This document shows, in pieces, positions 1 to 10,567 of a stretch of 64,000 nucleotides of DNA (within the stretch, counting starts at the first letter, position 1; each line of letters begins with the position of its first letter). The position numbers were made by a program, and so were the translations under genes. The stretch is from Ilyonectria destructans (taxonomy: Eukaryota > Ascomycota > Sordariomycetes > Hypocreales > Nectriaceae), in the NCBI GenBank assembly GCA_020740775.1, contig JAHEWK010000001.1, positions 1,240,001 through 1,304,000 of the forward strand, in the 5' to 3' direction. The notes beneath the pieces were generated by a model that did not search any database, was not told the origin of the DNA, and saw nothing but the letters and a program-made list of their open reading frames with translations.

Positions 1-1800
1 CTAGGCCAACACATGGTTCCGGTGCTCAACATGATTGGGACCGACTGTGCATGCGTAGGGGTGGGTAAGTCGAGCCACCCCGGCCCGATCCGGAGAACTA
101 ACACGGCCTCTAGAACCACGACTTTGACTTTGGCATCAAGCAGTACGAGCATCTCGCGGGCCAGTGCGACTTCCCCTGGCTTCTCGCCAACGTCCTCGAT
201 CCCGCCCTGGGTGAGGACGTGCCCATGGGCAACGCCAAGAAGACGCACATGATGACCACCTCCAACGGCATCAAGGTTGGCTTCATCGGCCTCGGCGAGC
301 GCGAGTGGCTGGAGACGATCAACAGCTTGCCTCCTAATCTCATCTACAAGTCCGCCACGGCTACTGCCAAGGAGATTGTCCCGCAGCTGCGGGAGCAGGG
401 CGCCGAGATCATCATCTGTCTCAGCCACATGCGTGAGCCCAACGACAACAAGCTGGCGCAGCAGACCGAAGGCATCATCGATATCATTCTGGGCGGACAT
501 GACCACTACTATGCCCACAGCTTCATCAACGGCACCCACACCTTGCGATCGGGCACCGACTTCAAGAACCTCAGCTACATTGAGGCCCGCCGGAAGCCGG
601 ACGACCCCAAACGCTGGGACTTTGACATCTGGCGGCGGGACGTCACCTCGTCCATCGCGGAAGACGAGCCCACGCAGAAGCTAGTCGGTGAACTAACGTC
701 GAAGCTCAACCAGTCTCTCGCCAAGCCGGTGGGTTGGACGGCCACCCCCCTGGATGCTCGGTTCAGCACCATCCGCCTGAAGGAGTCCAACATTGGAAAC
801 TTTGTCTGCGACGTCATGCGGCAACACCACCACGCCGACTGCACCATCATGGCAGCGGGTACAATCCGCGCCGACCAGATTTACCCCCCTGGCGCAATCC
901 GGATCAAGGACATCACCACGTGTTTCCCGTTCGAAGACCCTGTCGTGCTGCTGAGGGTCAAAGGACAGGCGATCTGGGATGCGCTAGAGAACGGCGTCTC
1001 GCAGTATCCTGCTCTCGAGGGACGGTTTCCCCAGGTATCCAACATCCGCTTCGAGTTTGATCCTAAGCTGCCAAGGGGGCAGCGAATCCTTTCCATGGAG
1101 ATTGGCGGAGTGACGTATGACCCCGAGAAGAAGTATGTCCTTGCTACTAGAGGATACATGGGACGAGGGAAAGGTGAGTAATGACATCCAACTTGACAAT
1201 GTTGCTCCTAACCTTCTTGCAGACGGTTTCACCAGCCTTCTGGTCAAGTCGGAAGGTGGAGAGGCAGAGGAGATCATCGAGGAGGAAAACGGAATCCTCA
1301 TCTCCGCCATGCTCCGCCAGTACTTTATGGCGCTGCGCACCGTGGGCCAGTGGAAGCACCTCTCCGACCACTGGGTCAACGTGGTTGAAAACTGCGAGAC
1401 GCCCATCTCGCCCATCCGCGAAGGCGCTTACGGCTTCCCCAGCATGGACAACCTAGCCGCGTACCTCCCAGTGCCAGACCGCGCAAAGGTGACGGAGGAC
1501 TCAGCCGACCCATGGAGCAAGTTCCTCAAGCGACGCTTCATGGTCAACGCCAAGCCGGTGCACGAAAACGTCGACAGCGAGGTCGAGGAGGACGACGACT
1601 CCGACGAGGACGCGCGGGACGGCGGCGACCAGCTCGACTTTGAGATCCTGCTGATGCGAAAGTTCTGGACGCGCTGGGCGCTGAAGACGGGCGTCAAGGC
1701 GAGCATCTGCGATCCGCTGAAGGAGGGCGAGTTTTCCGTCGACTGGACGAGGTGTATTGCGCCGGTGGTGGATGGGCGGATTAAAATGATAGAGTCATGA
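1..1800 (+). CDS. 5'-nucleotidase/UshA-type metallophosphoesterase, 5'-truncated by window start
   Basis: Three exons are visible: 1-60, 114-1173 and 1223-1800, with introns 61-113 and 1174-1222. Splicing joins the frames and restores a GNHDFDFG metal-binding motif exactly across the first junction. The N-terminal catalytic domain also shows a CLSH motif and GGHDH, the dinuclear-metal histidine cluster of calcineurin-like phosphoesterases. The C-terminal half fits the 5'-nucleotidase substrate-binding domain (ESNIGNFVCDVMR; FPFEDPVVLLRVKGQ). About 565 residues are present and the start lies upstream of the window. An acidic stretch (EVEEDDDSDEDARD) near the C-terminus is typical of the fungal versions. 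By family it should hydrolyse nucleotides or similar phosphoesters; the exact substrate cannot be read from sequence. Confidence 0.88.
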
Positions 1801-2722
1801 GCAATTACAAAGCAGATTTGGTGGTATGTTCTAAGAGTATCTCTGAGTCTATCTACTCCATAAAGCAATAGTGGCGCCAAATTCCTCCCAAGAACTTTGC
1901 GTCGTGTTATGAACAACGTCTAGATGAGCTTCTGAATCAGTACAAGCGAATGGTTACCACCCCGTATTGATCCCGCCCTGTAGTCTGCGCCTTATGGCTC
2001 CTCTTCCATCCGAGATCCCGGAACAAAACCTTGTGGATTGTCCTTGTCAACCTTGCAGGACAGTTCATATGTGGCTGACCCTCGACGCAAAGAAGTAATA
2101 CTCATAAGATTATTTCTTTGCTTCTGTGTGTCACAACCCTGCATGCAGGACTTTTGTTAAAGTTACCGAAAGGGCAGGTCTGTGCTTGTAAAGTGGCGAA
2201 CACAGCCTCTTCTCCTGTTTCAGTTGCATCGCCGATGGCCCGAGAATGAAACATGGGAGCTTTGGACACCTACTGGTCCCTACTGCTTGTCAATTATACA
2301 AGGTGATATACAAGGCGGTCATCTTCAAAATGGGTTTCACGAAACATGTCAACCTCAACGAGCCACACTGGGAAAGTAAAGTAAACGTGCGCCTCTCCAT
2401 ATAGAACAGAACTAGTATACACATTTTCTAGAAATTTATACAAATACAGACCAGCTGCCATCGCCTAATGTACACTCTGCTGATGCAAAATTGGTCAACA
2501 AGTTAGCTGCTATCCAAGATTCCACATATGTCCATTGCTATAGGGTAGGATTTGTCGCTGCGGCAGAAAGGTCGGGCCGATACAATCGAGGAACAAAATC
2601 GGGCCGCTGTCGTCGAGGAAAAATGTCGAGCTGTGGAAACGGACAAAGGTCGGGCCGGTCAACTCCTGATGCAGGGTCCCGCCGTAGGATGCCGAGCCGT
2701 TGTCTTAGTGGCGACCTAAACC
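1801..2722. other. Intergenic region between convergent genes
   Basis: This is the 3' flank of the metallophosphatase and of the chitosanase on the opposite strand. Only short, unconvincing ORFs occur. The one notable structure is the short tandem repeat at 2566-2665. Confidence 0.6.
2566..2665. repeat. Imperfect 24-27 bp tandem repeat (about four units)
   Basis: The core TCGGGCCG occurs at 2572, 2599 and 2650, with a degenerate copy (TCGAGCTG) at 2626. The spacing is 27, 27 and 24 bp. Each unit starts with an A-rich stretch, and the first two end in a TCGAGGA-like tail. It lies just downstream of the chitosanase stop codon and may be within its 3' UTR. Confidence 0.6.
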
Positions 2723-3819
2723 TCACGCGGAAGTGCATTTCGAGTTGGTGCAGATTAAATCATCAGAGCAGTCATCATAGCTAGAGCAAGTAGCACCTGT
2801 CGGTCTATAAGCAACCGAGTTACGGCCAGGGATTCATCATCCGACGCACCTTCGCAATGGCCAGACCACGAGCAGTTACCGCTGCTGCTGCTGCCATTGC
2901 CACCACTGTTACCGCCACCGCTGGAGCCGTTTCCACCGCTGGACGACGCGCCAAGACGCTTAATCAACTTGTCTCCCAGCGACGAGATGCTCTCCTCGAA
3001 CGTCTCGTAGTCCGAGGCGTTCCACGTGGCACCGTCGGCTCCGGGCACGGCGTCGCTTCCGGGGAAGGCGATGAACAGGACGTCGTTCTCGGCGTGGCCG
3101 TTGTTGCCGTTCATGTCGGTACCGTAGCAAGCCGTGGCCAGCGAGATGGAGGCCTCACCGACCATGGGGTATTCGCCGTCGTCGCCGTTCTCATCGCCCC
3201 AGACGCCGTAGATCTGCGTCTTTGTTTAGTGGACAGTTTTGAACTGGGAATTCCGTACGTACCAGCTTGTCACCGCACACGACGGCCATGACACTCAATG
3301 GCTCGATGCCGTGCTCCTGGGGGTCAAAGGTGGCCCAGCCGGACTTGCTGCCGGTGTTGCCAAAGACGACATAGGGGTGGATGTTGGCGTCCAGATCCTT
3401 CTGACCAGTGCCGTATCCCGCGACCGTGTCCATGAACGAGGTCATGGACTGCGTGTCACCGGAGCTTCCGCATCGGCCGTCGTCGGCGGAGCTGCCCTGG
3501 ATGCCGTCGCAGTCAATGTCGATGTTGACAAGGGCGCCGTTCTTGCCCTGGAGGTAGACGACGTTGTAGTCATCTATGTGATCGCCACAGTAGTCGAAGT
3601 CTGTAGGTGTTAGCATCCCATCGATAATAATCCCTCGTTGTGCAACTAACCGCCAGAGTCGCCGTCCTCGCTGTAGAAGCCATCAGCGAGCACGTTGCTG
3701 CACTTGCCCTGGGCAACAACGGCGTCGTAGAAGCTCTTCACGTTGGTAGGGACGCTGAGGGCCGAGGCAAGACCAAGGAGGACCGAGGCGGCCACAAGGG
3801 GAGTGCGAATAGAGGCCAT
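2723..3819 (-). CDS. Secreted GH75 endo-chitosanase
   Basis: Four exons on the minus strand: 3819-3651, 3600-3263, 3213-2850 and 2796-2723, giving 314 residues. The ATG at 3819 starts a clear signal peptide (MASIRTPLVAASVLLGLASA). The core is fungal chitosanase: DFDYCGDH, then a YGVWGDENGDD / PMVGEASISLATACYG block. Its Asp and Glu, nine residues apart, match the spacing of the catalytic pair reported for the Fusarium enzyme (family knowledge). A Gly/Ser/Asn-rich linker leads to a cysteine-rich C-terminal tail. That tail needs intron 2797-2849; if it is not spliced the frame reads into an unrelated tail and stops at 2755. The enzyme hydrolyses chitosan outside the cell. A TATA-like TTATAAAC lies at 3911-3918, upstream of the start. 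Confidence 0.93.
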
Positions 3820-5534
3820 GGTGAAAAGAATGGAAGGGTGTTCAGAAGGTATCAACGGAGGGATTGTTGATATTCGGATATCATCACCAACTCAACGGGC
3901 ATCACCTCGGGTTTATAAGTCGATGCCTCAATACTTGTCCGTCGCAGGTTAAGTCGTGAAGGATTGAAGCTGTTGCAAGCTGCCTCTTCCGGTCAGCTTT
4001 GCACTCCAGCATCGGCCATACGAGGCGGCCGCTTTAATCTAACCCAGACCAGCGATTCAACCATACCCCAGCCTGTCGTGTTCAGCCGTACGGGGCCAGG
4101 AGCCAAGATGGCCTAATCGCACGGCTAGCTCCAAAGGGAGACAAGGATGAGGCTCCATCCTGCCGAGGAACCGGGCCTATTTCAAGGCTGTAAAAGTCAA
4201 TATCAATGTTAACTTGGACTTTGATGTCAAATGCTTAGTTTGTTAGACTTGAGGTTCTCTGTCCGCATACGGGAAGTAAGTCTGACTCGTTTTTTATTGC
4301 AGCGTGTGATGAACAATAGATAGTTTAACGAAAAGGTTGATTAAAAACCTTAGAGAATCCCCGCATCCATCCCCTGTCGAATGAAACAATCCGTCTGACG
4401 GCATGGGCCTGTTTCATCGCCAAGTGTTGTCGGACGATTTCGACAACGTTGTAGTGCTGTCCCATATGGATTGCCGTGTAATCCTCCAAACAAATTAACA
4501 AAATACCCAAACAGACTTTCTCAATGCATTAGGAATTCTTATTAAACACGGTCATGCGAAGCAAGAAAAAAGTACCGTGCATTGTCCGTCGACGGATTGT
4601 CGTTTAATCGGACGGCATCCTTCCGATCCTTCGCTCAGCCGGCTAAGAAGTTTAACGGAGCATAGACAGATATTACATCCGTTTTGTCCGCCTGCCTCAT
4701 CAATCGTATGGATTTGTTGCCTATGCCAAGGCTAAACTCGACTGTCGTTTCTACGGCGCTGTCCACGTGGGCGACTGAAACCTAGTAAACAATACCTTCA
4801 CCAATCACACTTGCTTCGCTCCTTCAATCCTTTAGAATAGTGTGTTCCGATGGACCTTTCACTTGCGACAAAAAGACCACGGGTTTATTTTGATCGACAT
4901 TCGTCTACCCGTCTCATCCGTGTGGCGTCAAGGGGATTTCGCATTGATGATTTCCCCAGGCTGCACCCCTGAATTCCGAGGCTCACCCAGCCAAACATGT
5001 GGGACTTTAAGCACCTGCCAAAAAGTGCCTTTCCAAGTTCGCGGCCGATTTATCCATAATATCCCTGCAGTGGAGTTTTTCATGTATTACGTATTCTGAT
5101 TGTCGGGGCTATTGAGCCTTACATGCAGGGGAAGCCCCCATCGTAGCAAACGCAACATCGCGATCAACAAAAACGTACTAGAATTAACGAACCGAGGATC
5201 AAAAACGCCAGAGAAGTCCAAAATAATCAACCTTGAAATTACTAGAGAAAGCTGATCGTCATTGCTGATTTGTAAGGTCGAGTCCTTTCGTCCGTCTCGG
5301 CGTCCGTCGCTCAAGCGCCGAACCTTCGTCCGCCGCCACCGACTCCGCTTTCCATTAAACGCCCAGCGCCATCGGCTTCTCCTTTACACTGAATGGCTGG
5401 CCATCGGATGAAATGACAGGCGGTCGAGATGTCCGAAAACTCGACCGAAATGGGAGTGCAGTATATAAATATGAGAGGAGAGACAAGACTAGATTTCTGA
5501 CAATTCCAAGTTCACAAAGCGGGTGTCACTCAAA
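3820..5534. other. Divergent intergenic region, chitosanase / SDR
   Basis: About 1.7 kb with no convincing gene. It holds both promoters: TTATAAAC at 3911-3918 for the chitosanase and TATATAAAT at 5462-5470 for the SDR. The palindrome TCCGTCGACGGA sits at 4585-4596. The stretch around 4150-4800 is relatively AT-rich. Confidence 0.55.
5462..5470 (+). promoter_or_regulatory. TATA box of the SDR gene
   Basis: TATATAAAT lies 65-73 bp upstream of the chosen ATG at 5535, a normal position for a fungal core promoter. Confidence 0.55.
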
Positions 5535-6612
5535 ATGGCTGCCAAATTGCAGCGTGAAGCCGCCTGGGAGGCCGGTGCTCTCGCCTTCATATCGCGCCAA
5601 TTCATCCAAACAGTCCCTCCAATTCCCAAGTCCGTCAATCTCTCGGGCCAAACAGCACTCGTCACTGGCTCCAATGTTGGACTCGGATTCGATTGTGCAC
5701 GGCAACTTCTCGGCCTTAATCTTTCACACCTCATTCTCGCCGTTCGCTCACAGTCAAAGGGCGACACCGCAGCCAAGACCCTTCAGGCCCAATTTCCATC
5801 CGCCAAGATCGAGGTCTCGCTCGTGGACATGGCTTCGTACAAGTCCATTGTGGCTTTTGCAAAGCGATGCGAGACCCTGCCTCGGTTGGACATTGCCATC
5901 TTGAACGCAGGGCTGAGCCGACCTAAATACGAGCGCGCTGAAGAAACGAAGCATGAAATGACATTCCAGGTCAACTACCTCTCAACCGCGCTCTTGGCAC
6001 TTCTTCTTCTCCCAATTCTCAAGTCCAAGCGGGGAACCGCATCTCCAGCGCACTTGGCTCTTGTTGGATCTGACACGGCATACTGGGCGGGTTGGAAGGA
6101 CCCAAGCTGTCAGTCTGTTTTTGAGGTTGTGGATAACGCAGCTGAGTTCGCATCGATGAACGCATACAAGACTTCGAAGCTATCTCTCCTCATGTTTATC
6201 GACAAGCTCAGCCAGCACGTGCCCGCTGATCAAGTCGTGATTAACGTCCCTAATCCGGGGGCATGCAAAGGCACCGAGTTTGGGGCCGACAACCCGAGCA
6301 AATTGGAGCGATTCATGTTCCGCCTCATGGGCGCAGTGATGGCGCGACCGGTAGAAGTCGGGGCGCGGCAATATGTAGACGCCGTCACCACGAAGGGCGC
6401 GGAGAGCCATGGTGGGTTTGTGAGCGAGGGCAAGGTGAAGCCGTAAGTCAAGTTGTCGGTGTTTGTGATGTAAGTATTAACAATGTCACAGATTTCCCAC
6501 CATAATGTATGAAGAGTCAGGCCACCTACTACAGGAGACGCTGTGGCAAGAGACGCTAAAAGAGTTGGAGTTTATTGATCCATCAAGCATACTTGAGGCA
6601 TGGTCAAGCTAA
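5535..6612 (+). CDS. Short-chain dehydrogenase/reductase, retinol-dehydrogenase-like
   Basis: Two exons, 5535-6442 and 6492-6612, give 342 residues. The cofactor motif is TGSNVGLG near residue 45, followed by ILNAG and the catalytic YKTSK. This is a classical or WW-oxidoreductase-like SDR using NAD(P)H. The start is the ATG at 5535; the frame is open 12 bases further upstream, but there is no earlier ATG. The long ORF stops at 6446 inside a GTAAGT donor. Splicing intron 6443-6491 adds a 39-residue tail (PFPTIMYEESGHLLQETLWQETLKEL...) of the kind common in fungal members of this family. The substrate is not predictable. Confidence 0.85.
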
Positions 6613-6948
6613 TTGGCAGGGGCTATTGGGGTATTCTTTATCTTATGATCGTGATCTATCAGAAAGGGCACATGAAGCACGCTTGGATACTGATTCTTTA
6701 AAATTTATACATGACTATCAGGCTGTTGATCTAAAAACATGAGATTCTCGTCGTTAGATGCTTTTGAGAAACAAGGCTCAAAACTACGAATCTGAATGCA
6801 AAAAGTCATGCCGCCAAAAAAACCAGGACCCAAACATCAGTCTCCTTCCCACCCGTCATCCCATTTCGATTAATCCCTCCCGATGATGAACGAGAAGACC
6901 ATCTGCCCTGATTTTAGAAGCCAACCCGCACTCCGTTCCCTTTTCCTC
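6613..6948. other. Intergenic region between convergent genes
   Basis: 3' flanks of the SDR and of the small membrane-protein gene. No structure seen. Confidence 0.5.
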
Positions 6949-7242
6949 CTATGGTAGCCAGACCCTAGCAGTTGGACTTTCTAACTCTCGGTCCAGCTCG
7001 TCAAGCTCCACGTACTGCTGCTTCAGGCGATCGACCTTTCGCAGGCGGCGGTTGTGCATGGTGACAACGAATGCGCAAAGAAAGCAGACCAATACCACGC
7101 CAAGTAGAAGACTAGCCGTCACGGGGGTCGAATTGTAGATGGGTCTGCGTTGAAGGATTTTGGTGCCGGTTTGTAGTAGTTTGGAAGAGAGGCTGGAATT
7201 GGCCTGGCCGTAGTTGTAGTCTTCTGGCTTTTGAACCTGCAT
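6949..7242 (-). CDS. Small single-pass membrane protein, unknown function
   Basis: 97 residues in one exon, with an ATG at 7242. About 40 polar residues (with an NST glycosylation site) precede one strong transmembrane segment (VTASLLLGVVLVCFLCAFVV, about 41-60). A basic stop-transfer (HNRRLRKVDR) and a short charged tail (QQYVELDELDRELES) follow. I recognise no family. It is the first of three adjacent minus-strand genes of the same architecture (6949-8758). Confidence 0.5.
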   Translation of the reverse strand: MQVQKPEDYNYGQANSSLSSKLLQTGTKILQRRPIYNSTPVTASLLLGVVLVCFLCAFVVTMHNRRLRKVDRLKQQYVELDELDRELESPTARVWLP

Positions 7243-7479
7243 GTTGTTGATGTGGACGGGGTCTTTTTCTGAGATTTAAAGTATTAAATTGAGTGAATTG
7301 GTTTTATGGATGAGTGTGTCGAAGTTGTTTAGGAGAGAGGGAGATGGATGATCAAGTATGTTATAAGGGTGCACTAAAGCTTGAAAAATTGATGCAGGAC
7401 CTGGGGCCATTTCTCCATTTTCTTTCCTGTCAAACCTTGGCTTGGTCAACCTTGTTGTCTACCTCAATCCCATCCGCCC

Positions 7480-7974
7480 TTAGACCATGGATCGTGGGAC
7501 CGTAGCGGGCATATTCCCCATCCCCTCGTCTTGGCCAAAAGAACCTCTCCGTGCGTAATCTTCCTTGAAATGCGCAGGAGTAGGCCTGGCCAGTCCGGCG
7601 CGCATCTCAAGGTCCGTTGGCTTCAGTTCTTGCTTGTCCTCCTTTCGTGGAGGTGTTCGAGGGAATCTCCGTGTAGCTGGTGTCCACGAACGGCCGTCTC
7701 TCCTGGCTTTCCTGGCCGCGCAGGTCCACAAGGCCATACACGACGAGAAAATGAGGACTGTTACGACACAAGCCAGGAGGAGGAGAATGACAATTTGCGA
7801 CCCGCTGATCAACCAATCCTCCGCCTCCTCGTTTTGGATATCCCGAGGCGTGTGGGTGTGAATCTTGACGATGACGGGCCGCCGATTGGGATCGTCGACT
7901 GTGTCCCAAGTCTCGATTTTCTTGTCCGAGGAGAATTCAAAGAAGCGATGAAAGCCTTGCCAGATGTTGGCCAT
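7480..7974 (-). CDS. Single-pass membrane protein, unknown function
   Basis: 164 residues starting at the ATG at 7974; the frame is open further upstream, but only from a GTG. The N-terminal part (MANIWQGFHRFFEF...) is followed by one transmembrane segment around residues 58-80 (IVILLLLACVVTVLIFSSCM). A basic, proline-rich cytoplasmic tail (RKARRDGRSW; RRFPRTPPRKEDK) follows. No domain is recognised. It shares orientation and layout, but not obvious sequence, with the genes on either side. Confidence 0.5.
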   Translation of the reverse strand: MANIWQGFHRFFEFSSDKKIETWDTVDDPNRRPVIVKIHTHTPRDIQNEEAEDWLISGSQIVILLLLACVVTVLIFSSCMALWTCAARKARRDGRSWTPATRRFPRTPPRKEDKQELKPTDLEMRAGLARPTPAHFKEDYARRGSFGQDEGMGNMPATVPRSMV

Positions 7975-8338
7975 TTTGAGGTATTCCTGGGGTGTGGTAT
8001 TGCTGAGGACTGTGGGAGTGCTGGGAGGGTGGTGCTGCTGGAAGTGTGACTTGCGGCGCCGGATTAATGTTGAGGACTTTCTCACGCGTCGTTGTGTATG
8101 CGAGCCGATTATTTTACGCAGATGGTTCAGTCTAAGTTGACTCTGGCAGCAGATGCATCCTTTTAAAGTGAAGGTATGGCATGTGTTTGCTCTTCAGCAA
8201 CCCGGATGGAAGGTTTGTTACGCGATACCAGTCACCAGACCGCGGGACACCCGTGAGGTGCGAATCTTGCACTTCATGAGGAGAAAAGAGCCTTGCTAGC
8301 AGTGATTCGAGAACTTTGATTATATACAGAATATAAAT
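7975..8338. other. Intergenic region between same-strand membrane-protein genes
   Basis: Upstream region of the 164-residue gene. An MluI-like ACGCGT occurs near 8084. No gene seen. Confidence 0.45.
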
Positions 8339-8758
8339 TCAAGGCCCCCCGTTTGTGTATCCCTGGCACCGCATTGTAGCTTCGTAAGTTGGTGGTGGGA
8401 CGGAGATATCACCAGCTTGCGACCCTTCGACGGGCGTTGGTCGCAAGGCTGCTCCACGATCCATCCGAGTCATCTCAACACTGTTCTGCCTGCGAACTCC
8501 CTTCGGTCTCACGGGTCTCTGTGTCCTCGGGGCCGGTACCCGCAGCACCCTATCCTGCGCGTTTGCTCTCTCCAAATCCCACGCGTTGTGCCGCCCACTT
8601 CGAGCCAGCCAGCACCCTCGCAGCGAGGCGGCAATGACAAAAAGGCCCACGAGCCCGAGGCAGATGTAGATGGATATCGGACCGTTGCTGGTCGGAGAGG
8701 ACCACCAGCTGGGGTCGAGGGGATATGCGAGTGCGCAACTGCCTTGCCAGCAGTCCAT
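8339..8758 (-). CDS. Single-pass membrane protein with a PPxY motif, unknown function
   Basis: 139 residues from the ATG at 8758; the longer frame starts only with GTG at 8833. A short Trp/Cys-containing ectodomain (MDCWQGSCALAYPLDPSWW) precedes a transmembrane helix (ISIYICLGLVGLFVIAASL, about 31-50). The basic cytoplasmic tail ends in PPPTYEAT. PPxY is the docking motif for WW domains of Nedd4/Rsp5 ubiquitin ligases (established knowledge), so the tail could be a sorting or adaptor signal; that is inference. No family recognised. Confidence 0.5.
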   Translation of the reverse strand: MDCWQGSCALAYPLDPSWWSSPTSNGPISIYICLGLVGLFVIAASLRGCWLARSGRHNAWDLERANAQDRVLRVPAPRTQRPVRPKGVRRQNSVEMTRMDRGAALRPTPVEGSQAGDISVPPPTYEATMRCQGYTNGGP

Positions 8759-9257
8759 GTTGTTTGGCTGCGAGTCGGGGGATGTGGATGCGGTGCAGTG
8801 GTGATAGGATGGACGTGGTGATAAGGAAACCACGAACTAATCGTATTGTATACAGGGCTCAACACGTCGCGAGTAAAGGCACTCTGGTTCGAAGTCACTG
8901 AAGTACTGGTGGTTTGGTGGGTGTACGAGCTGGGTGTGTTTGTCGAAGGAGAGAAGAGAAACCGCTGATTCATGTACCGCGAGAAACGTTTGATCCTTTG
9001 TCAAGTGGCAATGTCGATATACCCGGGCGGCTATTGATCTACCTTTGCGGAGCGAAATCTGCCCTCTGAGTTGTGGCCATGGCATCACGGGACACTCTCG
9101 GTACCAGCGGCGATTCCACCTTGGTGGCCAACACAGCGCACAAGTGTTTCTCCGATCACTGGCGGGGACATCTCTAGTATTCCTTTGAATTTTTCATCTT
9201 TCTATGCCTAGCGGTAGTTGCGGTTCGATCTAGTTGATTCTCGCTCGGGTTCTTAAG
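8759..9257. other. Divergent intergenic region
   Basis: Region between the PPxY membrane protein (minus) and the acidic hypothetical protein (plus); probably both promoters. No gene or repeat seen. Confidence 0.45.
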
Positions 9258-9992
9258 ATGGACAACTCGAATAGACCAGCCGATCTCCCCAACGAGTACA
9301 CACCCTTGTTCTCAATACCGCGCAATGCCCCCTCCGATATCGAATACGGCGACTTGGCCGATCGGGAATCGACGACCAACTCCGATCTCAGCTCCTACGA
9401 CATCTGCGACGGCACTGATTGCGTCTGCGCAACGAGCCACCCGCCGAGGTTGAGCCCTCATCTCACGCCGCATAGCTTCACACCCGAGCTCGCCCAGTCG
9501 CACGAGAGCAATGTAACGGCTGGCAATTCGACAGATCCGGGAGCCTCAGCCATGTATCGCATTTTGCATGTAGCGTCGTATGATATGGAGTATGCGACGT
9601 GGAGGGCATTGGAGGGCACGCTGGAGCGTTGGAGGAGAACGGACAACAACGACAGCGAGGACGACGATGCGGGTTGTTGGCCACTGTGTTGGCCACGGTG
9701 GTTAACCAATTTCTTCCCATCAAAGCCAAGTACACCTCACAGTACAATTGGGGACGGAGAAACAAACGGCGACGGAGCGGCGGCGGCAGAGCAGATGGCC
9801 TCGCCGTCCCAAGAACACGACGGGGGCGCTTCAAACACCACTGAATCACCGTCGCTGAATATAACTTGCAGCGTCTCGCGGTACGCAATCAAGTTTCCGG
9901 CACGCCAAGACCAGCGCTCCGACACTACGCCTCAGAGGAGGGTTGTGATTGTGGAGTCCGGCCCTGAAGAGGAGGAAGAGACGGAGGCTTAG
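9258..9992 (+). CDS. Hypothetical acidic, low-complexity protein
   Basis: 244 residues in a single exon from the ATG at 9258. It is polar and largely disordered-looking, rich in Ser/Thr/Asp. An aromatic/Trp-rich core lies in the middle (MEYATWRALEGTLERWRR, then CWPLCWPRWLTNFF) and the C-terminus is very acidic (ESGPEEEEETEA). No transmembrane segment or known domain is evident. It is divergent from the small membrane-protein genes and could be lineage-specific. Confidence 0.45.
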   Translation: MDNSNRPADLPNEYTPLFSIPRNAPSDIEYGDLADRESTTNSDLSSYDICDGTDCVCATSHPPRLSPHLTPHSFTPELAQSHESNVTAGNSTDPGASAMYRILHVASYDMEYATWRALEGTLERWRRTDNNDSEDDDAGCWPLCWPRWLTNFFPSKPSTPHSTIGDGETNGDGAAAAEQMASPSQEHDGGASNTTESPSLNITCSVSRYAIKFPARQDQRSDTTPQRRVVIVESGPEEEEETEA

Positions 9993-10567
9993 CTCGGGTG
10001 CTTCAACGAATGATGAGAGTCAATTCCACACGGCTTATGAATGGGAAATCGATACATCGGTACCAGTCAATACGCGGAAGACAAGGGGAGCATGCACCGG
10101 TAGTTGGTGACACCAAAGTACCCCAGCCAACCCGTGCAGCTAAGCGCTTGGCACGCAACATGATAACGGACGGTCTTTCAACAGAGCAATAATAAACCGG
10201 TTTGAAGGCATTAAATCCATGTTGCACTCTATCGAATGGCGTAATGTGCAGACTCATGGCGATGTTGTGATAATGGCGTCTCGTTCAAATGCAATATGTA
10301 ACGGTTGAACGAAGCGCGCAGGTGCCGTCTCCAACGCCGCAGGGTCAATCTATAAGTAATTCGTAACAGTCGTGATGCAGTCCGAGCCCGCAAAGCTGGA
10401 CATTTCCCCCTCTTGGGCCATGCGTGGTGTTTGGGCGTTTGATGCCTTGGGCTTCCCATTTTCTCATCATCTCCACCAACGGCAAAAATGGCCCCGGCAG
10501 TTCATGATGCCGACACACACCGCCATCGTACAGTCAGTCGATCGCCCAGCGCAAGAACCGGCGTCGT
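9993..10567. other. Intergenic region between convergent genes
   Basis: 3' flanks only. Short ORFs here are not convincing and nothing else was recognised. Confidence 0.5.
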
